A DNA stretch of 5,682 nt from an uncultured Methylococcaceae bacterium (GTDB taxonomy: Bacteria; Pseudomonadota; Gammaproteobacteria; Methylococcales; Methylomonadaceae), in NCBI GenBank assembly GCA_903839795.1, contig CAIMDR010000244.1, forward strand, positions 1-5,682. The letters are read 5' to 3'. The notes under the pieces were generated by a model that worked only from the letters and a program-made list of their open reading frames with translations, had not been told where the DNA came from and made no database searches. Each line of letters opens with the position of its first letter. Within the stretch, counting starts at the first letter, position 1. Made by a program: the position numbers and the translations under genes. Shown here piece after piece: positions 1 through 4,828 of this stretch.

Positions 1-477
1 ATTCGTTTCCAATACCGGCGGAATGTCGAGTCCCGTAAAATGACGTTCATTTTTACCCTTATCGGGCTTAATGGCTATATAAGATCCGGACATCAGAGTG
101 CCTAAACCGGAGACACCGCTTAAGCCGATTTGTGGTTTTACCACCCAAAACTGGGTGTTATCCGTTAAATACCCATTGCTTTCCTTATCCATTTGCGCAG
201 TAACTTTAATAGTTTTTAAATCTTTATTAATTTCAATATCTGAGACTTTACCGATTTCTACATCCAGATATTTGATTTTGGTTTTGTCTATTTCCAAACC
301 GTCAGCGCTGGGAAAGGTGATGGTAATTTCAGGCCCTTTTTCCGATAGGGTCTTGTAAATTAGCCAGCCACTGACTAATAACGCGCAGATCGGTAATAAC
401 CAGATCAGTGGAAATTCCCGCTTTTTATTAATAGCGGCATCGCTCGCTTCGTAAGGAGGTTCGATAAAATCATTCAT
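1..477 (-). CDS. pqiB: PqiB-like MCE-domain (MlaD family) protein, N-terminal 159 residues, truncated by window edge
   Basis: The reading frame opens with ATG at 477 and stays open to base 1, so only the N-terminal part is present. PqiB of E. coli is about 546 residues with three MCE domains; here one is seen. Residues 1-20 are a short acidic cytoplasmic tail (MNDFIEPPYEASDAAINKK), residues about 22-42 form one inner-membrane helix (FPLIWLLPICALLVSGWLIY), and an MCE/MlaD domain starts near residue 47 (EITITFPSADGLEIDKTKIK) with the typical Gly-rich turn near 120-133 (GLSGVSGLGTLMSGSYI). PqiB is known to form a periplasmic hexameric tube for lipid movement between the membranes. The start codon overlaps the stop of the upstream pqiA-like gene as ATGA and there is no clear Shine-Dalgarno, so translational coupling is likely. 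A pqiC lipoprotein gene may follow outside the window. YebT-type MCE proteins are the alternative; the adjoining PqiA genes fit either, but PqiB is favoured. Confidence 0.88.
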   Translation of the reverse strand, partial: MNDFIEPPYEASDAAINKKREFPLIWLLPICALLVSGWLIYKTLSEKGPEITITFPSADGLEIDKTKIKYLDVEIGKVSDIEINKDLKTIKVTAQMDKESNGYLTDNTQFWVVKPQIGLSGVSGLGTLMSGSYIAIKPDKGKNERHFTGLDIPPVLETN

Positions 478-1088
478 AGGTTTTTCTGGTTATCCCAAAG
501 TAAGCGTGGATCAAAATTCTCGGCTGCGAACATAGTCAATATCACCACGGCGGCAAATGCGGTTGCTGCAGGGCCGGCAATAATCTGTATCCCGCCAAAA
601 TCAACCAAATCCACCAGAATGGAAATCATAAAAATATCCAGCATAGACCAGCGCCCGACAAACGCAATGACACGATACATCACCGTCCATCGACGGGCAT
701 TAATTTGCCAGCGAAAATGCGCACACAGCAGCAGCAAACCGATGCCTATCAGTTTTGACGACGGCACGAGAATACTCGCCACCAGCACCAACATCCCGAT
801 AGGGATCATGCCGCTGTCAATTAATTCCACAATACCGCCGGCAATGGTATGTGCATCACCCGCGCCAAATTGATTAACGGTCATAATGGGGAAAATATTG
901 GCCGGAATATACAGAAAAAAACTACTCACCAACAACGCAGTGGTGCGTTGCAAACTGTGTGGGTGTCTTGCATGCAGATGGCTGTTACAGCGTGGACATG
1001 ATAAAAGATGATCAACTGTTTTTACCAGATAACCGCAGTCGTGGCAGCGGATAAATCCTTGCGTTAATGCATTCGCTTTAGCTCGCAT
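474..1088 (-). CDS. pqiA: Paraquat-inducible protein A family membrane protein (second half-length PqiA)
   Basis: A 204-residue inner-membrane protein of the PqiA family. A zinc-ribbon-like head has CxxC pairs at residues 15/18 (CHDC) and 31/34 (CPRC). The first membrane segment, about residues 50-69, ends in the family motif PANIFPIM (62-69). Three more hydrophobic segments follow, including GMLVLVASILVP and SMLDIFMISILVDLV, and the last one leads into a DPRLLW tail. E. coli PqiA is about 417 residues with two such halves fused; here each half is its own gene. I chose ATG 1088 rather than an upstream start at 1115 because AAAGGAG (1096-1102) lies 7 bases before it, and because the zinc-binding head then starts close to the N-terminus. 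The gene overlaps the upstream PqiA gene by 11 bp and the downstream pqiB by 4 bp, so the three are surely co-transcribed. Its role is presumably as inner-membrane partner of PqiB. Confidence 0.9.
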   Translation of the reverse strand: MRAKANALTQGFIRCHDCGYLVKTVDHLLSCPRCNSHLHARHPHSLQRTTALLVSSFFLYIPANIFPIMTVNQFGAGDAHTIAGGIVELIDSGMIPIGMLVLVASILVPSSKLIGIGLLLLCAHFRWQINARRWTVMYRVIAFVGRWSMLDIFMISILVDLVDFGGIQIIAGPAATAFAAVVILTMFAAENFDPRLLWDNQKNL

Positions 1089-1707
1089 TCTTGTTCTCCT
1101 TTCGCAATTGCTCAATGCGTTGCCAGAATAACCTGTTATCCAGACTACTGGTTAGCAGGGTTGTTATGATGATCAGGGCGATAAAAGCATAAAGACCCCA
1201 ACCCAATTTAAGCGGTGCAATCGCCATCAGCTTAACGCAGGCAACAATAATACCCAGCATATAAACTTCCAGCATCACCCATTCGTCCAAATGATGCATC
1301 CAGCGCATCCACGCAACCAAATAACGGTTGGGGCGATTAAAATAAAGATGTCCGCTAATGAGTAAAGATAAACAAAGATGCACGAGCGGAAACAAAATGC
1401 TGGCCAAAAATACGACAATAGCAACGGCCTCCATACCGTCGTTATATAAAGCAATAACCCCGGATATCAATATACCCGTGTTCGCATTGCCCAAGACAGT
1501 TAAGCCCACCATGGGCAACAAATTGGCGGGGAAAAATAATATAAACCCGGCAATAGACAGGGCAAAAGTGCGTTCAACACTTTGTTTACGGGGTCTTGAC
1601 AGTAACAGGCCACAGCGCGGGCAATGGACTTTTTCACCCGGTTTTGGTTGAGCAGGTTTGAGCAATAAATCACACTCAGGACAGGCATCGTAGTTTGTGT
1701 TATTCAT
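1078..1707 (-). CDS. pqiA: Paraquat-inducible protein A family membrane protein (first half-length PqiA)
   Basis: A 209-residue PqiA-family inner-membrane protein, first gene of the visible pqi operon. The N-terminal zinc-ribbon-like region has CxxC pairs at residues 9/12 (CPEC) and 29/32 (CPRC). The first membrane segment (about 47-66) contains the family motif PANLLPMV at 60-67. Further hydrophobic segments include AIVVFLASILFPLVHLCLSL, MLEVYMLGIIVACVKLM and YAFIALIIITTLL, and the protein ends in a charged tail (QRIEQLRKENKNAS). The start is uncertain. ATG 1707 places the first CxxC at the usual position but has no good Shine-Dalgarno. A TTG at 1743 would add 12 residues and also lacks one. 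The frame closes with TAA at 1078-1080, inside the start of the next gene (ATGCGAGCTAA overlap). It pairs with the second PqiA gene as a split version of the two-domain E. coli protein. Confidence 0.9.
   Translation of the reverse strand: MNNTNYDACPECDLLLKPAQPKPGEKVHCPRCGLLLSRPRKQSVERTFALSIAGFILFFPANLLPMVGLTVLGNANTGILISGVIALYNDGMEAVAIVVFLASILFPLVHLCLSLLISGHLYFNRPNRYLVAWMRWMHHLDEWVMLEVYMLGIIVACVKLMAIAPLKLGWGLYAFIALIIITTLLTSSLDNRLFWQRIEQLRKENKNAS
1096..1102 (-). promoter_or_regulatory. Ribosome binding site deciding the start of the second pqiA gene
   Basis: AAAGGAG on the minus strand sits 7 bases before ATG 1088, inside the 3' end of the upstream pqiA gene. It favours this start over the longer frame opening at 1115. 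Confidence 0.8.
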
Positions 1708-1775
1708 GGCTTTAGTGAAAAGATGCAATAAATCGCATCTCAATAGAGAGTTGAAAAAAAGCCATAATATGACAA

Positions 1776-1781
1776 ATTATA
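1776..1781 (-). promoter_or_regulatory. Candidate -10 element (TATAAT) upstream of the pqi genes
   Basis: A perfect TATAAT lies in an AT-rich stretch about 70 bases before ATG 1707. The hexamer 17 bases upstream (AATAGT, 1799-1804) is a poor -35, so this is a weak call resting mainly on the -10 match and on its place just after the DUF4239 remnant. If it is used, the pqi operon has its own promoter. Confidence 0.25.
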
Positions 1782-1799
1782 ATAGAAGGCTAGAAGTCA

Positions 1800-1979
1800 C
1801 TATTTCCCGATTAAAGAAAGGGCTTTATGCAGCGGGGCGCTCGAAACCTTAATGGTTCCCTCCAGTGGGTTATTTAATTCCAGGATTAGATAAATAGCGC
1901 ACGACATCGATATCGCGCAAATGAATAATACTGATTTCGCTTTCATAGTTCTAGCATAACCTACCAGGCTAGAAAGGAT
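1800..1979 (-). pseudogene. C-terminal remnant of a DUF4239 (bestrophin-like) membrane protein gene
   Basis: A 59-codon open stretch runs from just after an in-frame TAA (1980-1982) to TAG at 1800-1802. Its reading is a hydrophobic segment (VLFICAISMSCAIYLILEL) followed by NNPLEGTIKVSSAPLHKAL. That ending closely resembles the C-terminus of DUF4239 proteins as I remember them: a last membrane helix, then L-I-L-(D/E)-L-(D/N)-x-P-(F/L)-x-G-x-I-(R/K)-(V/I)-S-S-A-P-L-x-x-A-L. Full-length members are over 200 residues, so only the final quarter or less remains. The readable frame begins almost exactly where the neighbouring lipoprotein gene stops (TAG 1969-1971), which suggests the 5' part was lost when that boundary formed. 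An internal ATG at 1944-1946 could in principle start a 48-residue one-helix peptide, but it lacks a convincing ribosome binding site. It is too short to have been called by most gene finders. Confidence 0.6.
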
Positions 1980-2784
1980 TTAAACTAAACGCTGTTGGGG
2001 CACTAATTACCTCGCCAGGTTTGCGATTGGCGATTTCAACAAACTCCTTTGCCCATTGGTCAATAACTTGTTTAGCCGGGCCATACCACGTCAATCTGGT
2101 TAAATCGAGGGGATCAACATCCTGTACATTACGGTCTGCAAAGGTTGCAACAATTTCATTAGTGCCTAAATCACGTATTCGCCCTTCAAAGGCCGCCGCC
2201 CGTTGATTGATCAAACCCGCAGCGGTGCCTCCACCCACTACTAACCATCCAGCCGCGTTCAACATTGGCATTGAGGGATCAATTTCAATTAACGCCAATT
2301 CCAGTTGCAAAACGCTTTGCGTTTGTTGGGCCGGATAATCAAGCATTATAAAGTGTTGATCATCATCATTTTTAAAATCGGATACCACTTGGTTTTGAAA
2401 ATAGACGGCTACGTCTTGTATGTCTTTTTTTACATTCGTCACATAATTAACCGAGCTTAATTTATGTATCCAGTCCATTTTTAACATGTATTGGGTATTG
2501 ACGGGGGCGACCACAAGATACTGATACGCTTTAAAGTCGACACCTGGTTTAATCCAGGCTCTTTGGAAAGGCAAGTAAGCAACTTTCTTTTCCCGTTGCG
2601 CATCTGGCGTAAAAGCAGTGTCGGGAGCAGGTGCTATAACGGCAGCTTTTGCATCATTGCTGAGACCTTGAGTATCTTTTTCGGCGCTGTTAATGGTAGA
2701 GCAACCTATCAGGGAGGCAGTTAGCGCACAGCCAAACAGAGCGCCAATTGTTTTAAAACTAAAAAAATACGTGGGTATTTTCAT
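1969..2784 (-). CDS. DUF3313-type lipoprotein (divergent paralogue 2)
   Basis: A 271-residue predicted lipoprotein. Residues 1-27 form a signal peptide with a lipobox LIGC, giving lipidation at Cys28. Ser29 after the Cys does not signal retention in the inner membrane, so an outer-membrane anchor is expected. The mature part starts with a flexible Ala/Asp-rich linker (about 30-66), then YLPFQRAWIKPGVDFKAYQY (70-89) and LVVAPVNTQYM, a pattern I recognise from the DUF3313 family (R/W-x-x-P-x-x-x-x-x-x-Y-x-x-x-x-x-x-P-V). Later features are a Gly-rich stretch (GWLVVGGGTAAGLI, about 179-192), EGRIRDLGTNEIVATFADR (200-218) and WYGPAKQVIDQWAKEFVEIA near the C-terminus, all typical of the family. 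No biochemical function is known to me. ATG 2784 is preferred over an upstream start at 2856 because it has AAAGGAA 6 bases upstream and gives an immediate signal peptide. It follows the beta-barrel gene by 126 bases on the same strand. Confidence 0.8.
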   Translation of the reverse strand: MKIPTYFFSFKTIGALFGCALTASLIGCSTINSAEKDTQGLSNDAKAAVIAPAPDTAFTPDAQREKKVAYLPFQRAWIKPGVDFKAYQYLVVAPVNTQYMLKMDWIHKLSSVNYVTNVKKDIQDVAVYFQNQVVSDFKNDDDQHFIMLDYPAQQTQSVLQLELALIEIDPSMPMLNAAGWLVVGGGTAAGLINQRAAAFEGRIRDLGTNEIVATFADRNVQDVDPLDLTRLTWYGPAKQVIDQWAKEFVEIANRKPGEVISAPTAFSLNPF

Positions 2785-2790
2785 TAAATT

Positions 2791-2797
2791 TTCCTTT
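2791..2797 (-). promoter_or_regulatory. Ribosome binding site deciding the start of the 271-residue lipoprotein
   Basis: AAAGGAA on the minus strand is 6 bases before ATG 2784. It fixes the start directly at the lipoprotein signal peptide and excludes the 24-residue upstream extension. Confidence 0.75.
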
Positions 2798-2910
2798 CGT
2801 AAATATTGATTTAAAGCCCATTGACACACCACAAGCATAATTAATCCGCTGTTCAAACAGGGTAGATTTCATAGATTCCCGCTGGAGCAAGAAGTTTATT
2901 AACCTGATAT

Positions 2911-3741
2911 TTACCAATACCCCGTCAATCCCACAAAGGGCCCCTTCAAGGTTACATCGGCTCCCACAACGCCCTTGTCCACGTTCACCCGTAACACCTT
3001 ATAACCAGCCTCAACTGACGAGGGCACGCCAAAGAAACTCGTGCGGTAGCCGACCATCCCGAGTGCGCCGCCGGTAAAGCTCACATTATTCGCGCCAAAG
3101 CCACCGACGTTGCCGTCCACCAAAGCAAACCAATGCGGGGAGAACTCTACCATGACCTTGCCACCCACTATCGGAGCGGTAAAGGATTTGCTGCCAGAAA
3201 CGCTGATGCCGCGAATGAGGTCGAGTTGATTACCCAGCCAGATGGAGCGCCCGCCAGCATAGATTTCGAGAAGATTAGAATTCGATTTATTGCTCCAGTT
3301 ACCTACGCGCTCAGAGGCTGAAGGACCAAACACACGGTACATTACCCCGTAATCCATGATACCCATCTCCATCGACAAGCCCGAACTGACCCGATCGAAA
3401 CGAGGCTTAAAATTCATACTCATGTAATTGCCGTCCAGGAAGAACCCCAGCTTCTCGTAATGCGCCTCTAAATGCCCATTGAAAGCCATAGGAAAATTAC
3501 GCAGCTTCCCGGCGATATCGATGAAACTGGCATCTACCGACTTACTGTACGGACCAACGGAGAAGTCGCCGCTCACGCCTGGCAACCAAGTGTAGAGCGA
3601 GAGATTGAACGACCAAGGATTTTGGATGGGCGCAGGATTGGCTTTCACAGTTCCTGCGCCATGAACGCCAGAAGCTGTCGCCAAGGCAACAGCAAGAGCC
3701 AATGGTTTGAAAGTCGGTAAAAAGCCGTTATTTATGGTCAT
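2911..3741 (-). CDS. Uncharacterised outer-membrane beta-barrel protein
   Basis: A 276-residue protein with a Sec signal peptide (residues 1 to about 28; hydrophobic core PLALAVALATASGV, cleavage probably after VHG or VHGA). The mature chain has alternating amphipathic strands such as WSFNLSLYTWLPGVSGDFSV (43-62), LGFFLDGNYMSMNF, LEIYAGGRSIWLG, VMVEFSPHWFALVDGNVGGF and GMVGYRTSFFGV. It ends in LTGYW, with a terminal aromatic residue as expected for a BAM-assembled barrel. No Cys is seen in the mature part. I do not recognise a named family; the opening strand pattern (SLYTWLPGVSGD) recurs in hypothetical outer-membrane proteins of proteobacteria. The start ATG 3741 is supported by AAGGAG at 3749-3754, 7 bases upstream. 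It lies between two DUF3313-type lipoprotein genes on the same strand, so a joint envelope role is plausible but unproven. Base composition looks richer in G+C than the pqi and second lipoprotein genes. Confidence 0.8.
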   Translation of the reverse strand: MTINNGFLPTFKPLALAVALATASGVHGAGTVKANPAPIQNPWSFNLSLYTWLPGVSGDFSVGPYSKSVDASFIDIAGKLRNFPMAFNGHLEAHYEKLGFFLDGNYMSMNFKPRFDRVSSGLSMEMGIMDYGVMYRVFGPSASERVGNWSNKSNSNLLEIYAGGRSIWLGNQLDLIRGISVSGSKSFTAPIVGGKVMVEFSPHWFALVDGNVGGFGANNVSFTGGALGMVGYRTSFFGVPSSVEAGYKVLRVNVDKGVVGADVTLKGPFVGLTGYW

Positions 3742-3748
3742 GCAAGAT

Positions 3749-3754
3749 CTCCTT
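3749..3754 (-). promoter_or_regulatory. Ribosome binding site of the outer-membrane protein gene
   Basis: AAGGAG on the minus strand is 7 bases before ATG 3741, which selects the start directly before the signal peptide. A stable hairpin (3763-3787) ends 8 bases upstream of this site. Confidence 0.8.
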
Positions 3755-3762
3755 AATTTTTT

Positions 3763-3787
3763 GGGACAGGGTTGCAAACCCCGTCCC
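3763..3787 (-). repeat. GC-rich hairpin in the leader of the outer-membrane protein gene
   Basis: Two 9-base arms, GGGACAGGG (3763-3771) and CCCCGTCCC (3779-3787), pair with one mismatch (3768/3782) around a 7-base loop. In the minus-strand transcript the stem is followed by A-rich sequence and the Shine-Dalgarno, not a U-tract. It is therefore not a standard intrinsic terminator. It may act as a 3'-end or 5'-end stabiliser between the lipoprotein and barrel messages, or influence translation. Confidence 0.55.
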
Positions 3788-3885
3788 GCGTAGTTACTTG
3801 TTACGTGACATTCACGAATTTAAAGCATCCGGAAACGCTAATGCGCACCCTGTCTACGGCAACTTTAAAGAATACCCCCCTTGAC

Positions 3886-4611
3886 TTAAGGTGCCTCTGT
3901 GCCTGAAGTCCAGGCGGATAATTTTTCTGTCAATAGTTCAGCCCAATGGTTGATAGCATTTTCTGCATCGCCCCACTGCCACTGAAAACCGGCCTTAATC
4001 GAACCGCCGCCGATCCGTTTATCTACCGCCAATCCAAGTACCTGTCCCGATACAGAATCTGTTATTTTAATCTCGCCCTGAGCCCCGCCGACGAACGGCA
4101 TGGAACCGGTTGCCAGATACTTAAGGTTAGACAGCATGTGCGCCTGCGGAACTATTATAGAAATGCTACGTAGTCCTGGCGTGGCGGATTCGGCATCGAT
4201 CAAGGCAGCATCAATCTTCAAGACGCCCGACCCCGCTTGGTCGACGATCTGAAATTTCTGTCCGAGCTCCTCTTTAAATTGTTGCGAGGTATAGTTGACC
4301 AGCATCTGCTGATCAGCAGCGGACAGCTTTGAGGAATCGCTGCCCCAATAAGTCACCGGAGAAATCAGGATTTTGTTGTACTGGCTCCATTTGGCGGCTG
4401 GATTAATGTAACGCAGACCCGCCTGTTCCTTCCCGCCGGGTGCGAGCAGAGAACAGTCATTACCAATGAACGCGCAGTTAACGCCAGACTGTTTAATGTC
4501 AACTTTTTGTGTCGTTGTACAGGCGCTTAATATCAATAGACACAGAGCCACCAACGGCAAACCGGCTCCGGCTTTTGTTTGGTATTCTGAATGATTCAAT
4601 TTAATGTTCAT
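3886..4611 (-). CDS. DUF3313-family lipoprotein (paralogue 1)
   Basis: A 241-residue predicted lipoprotein. The signal peptide (1-30; core LPLVALCLLILSA) ends in the lipobox LSAC, giving lipidation at Cys31, followed by a run of Thr, so sorting to the outer membrane is expected. The mature part shows the DUF3313 pattern YINPAAKWSQYNKILISPV (68-86), a central region with LKIDAALIDAES and a Gly-rich stretch, then GQVLGLAVDKRIGGG and a C-terminal helix GDAENAINHWAELLTEKLSA. Two extra Cys (46 and 53) in the mature N-terminal region could form a disulfide. No function is established for the family as far as I know. ATG 4611 has TGGAG 7 bases upstream (4619-4623). It is downstream of the broken sulfatase and upstream of the barrel gene, all on one strand. 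It is clearly diverged from the second DUF3313-type lipoprotein of this window. Confidence 0.87.
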   Translation of the reverse strand: MNIKLNHSEYQTKAGAGLPLVALCLLILSACTTTQKVDIKQSGVNCAFIGNDCSLLAPGGKEQAGLRYINPAAKWSQYNKILISPVTYWGSDSSKLSAADQQMLVNYTSQQFKEELGQKFQIVDQAGSGVLKIDAALIDAESATPGLRSISIIVPQAHMLSNLKYLATGSMPFVGGAQGEIKITDSVSGQVLGLAVDKRIGGGSIKAGFQWQWGDAENAINHWAELLTEKLSAWTSGTEAP

Positions 4612-4677
4612 GATTTTTCTCCAAATGTTAATGTAAGTGGTTATTTAAAAAGTAACTTCTCATGCTTTGCAGAATTT

Positions 4678-4710
4678 AGATCTGTCAGGTTTTAAGAGCC
4701 TGACAGGTCT
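4678..4710. repeat. 12-base inverted repeat in the sulfatase-lipoprotein gap
   Basis: Arms AGATCTGTCAGG (4678-4689) and CCTGACAGGTCT (4699-4710) pair over 12 positions around a 9-base loop. The only imperfection is a T-G pair (wobble) on the plus strand, which becomes C-A on the minus strand. No T-tract follows on either strand, so a simple intrinsic terminator is unlikely. It lies about 67 bases upstream of the lipoprotein start and could be an operator or an RNA hairpin in the leader. Confidence 0.55.
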
Positions 4711-4746
4711 GGTAAAAAACAGATAACCAGCAGCGATTCGGCTTAC

Positions 4747-4764
4747 CGGTTTTATAGAAAACCG
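4747..4764. repeat. Small perfect hairpin CGGTTTT-ATAG-AAAACCG
   Basis: Seven-base perfect arms (4747-4753 and 4758-4764) enclose a 4-base loop. The right arm shares its CGG with an AAGCGG motif (minus strand, 4762-4767) that could instead pair with CCGCTT at 4785-4790, so this hairpin competes with its neighbour. Confidence 0.45.
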
Positions 4765-4784
4765 CTTCTTGCTGATTTTAAAAC

Positions 4785-4814
4785 AAGCGGACAGCCCTTG
4801 TAAGCCATCCGCTT
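4785..4814 (-). terminator. Candidate terminator hairpin after the sulfatase
   Basis: On the minus strand AAGCGGA (4814-4808) and TCCGCTT (4791-4785) form a perfect 7-bp stem with a 16-base loop. They begin 14 bases after the sulfatase stop codon and are followed by GTTTT. Position and the short T-run suit an intrinsic terminator, but the loop is long and the T-run weak, so efficiency is doubtful. Confidence 0.4.
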
Positions 4815-4828
4815 AATCTACAGAGCGA

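Noticed and set aside
98..358. Plus-strand 86-codon open frame with hydrophobic stretches
   Set aside because: Shadow of the pqiB MCE domain on the opposite strand; no family resemblance.
1949..1970. CTAGC...GCTAG inverted repeat as terminator of the second lipoprotein gene
   Set aside because: The 5-bp arms are 12 bases apart, AT-rich and without a T-tract, and lie within the DUF4239 remnant; too weak to call.
2821..2826. Plus-strand TTGACA as a -35 box
   Set aside because: No acceptable -10 lies at 16-18 bases (the nearest CATAAT is 9 bases away), and no plus-strand gene follows.
2785..2856. 24-residue N-terminal extension of the second lipoprotein
   Set aside because: The signal peptide and AAAGGAA ribosome binding site both point to ATG 2784; the extension would bury the signal sequence.
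3804..3816. CGTGA-CAT-TCACG palindrome as a CRP/FNR-like operator
   Set aside because: The spacing between half sites is 3 bases instead of the 4-6 expected, and the arms are only 5 bases, so it may be chance.
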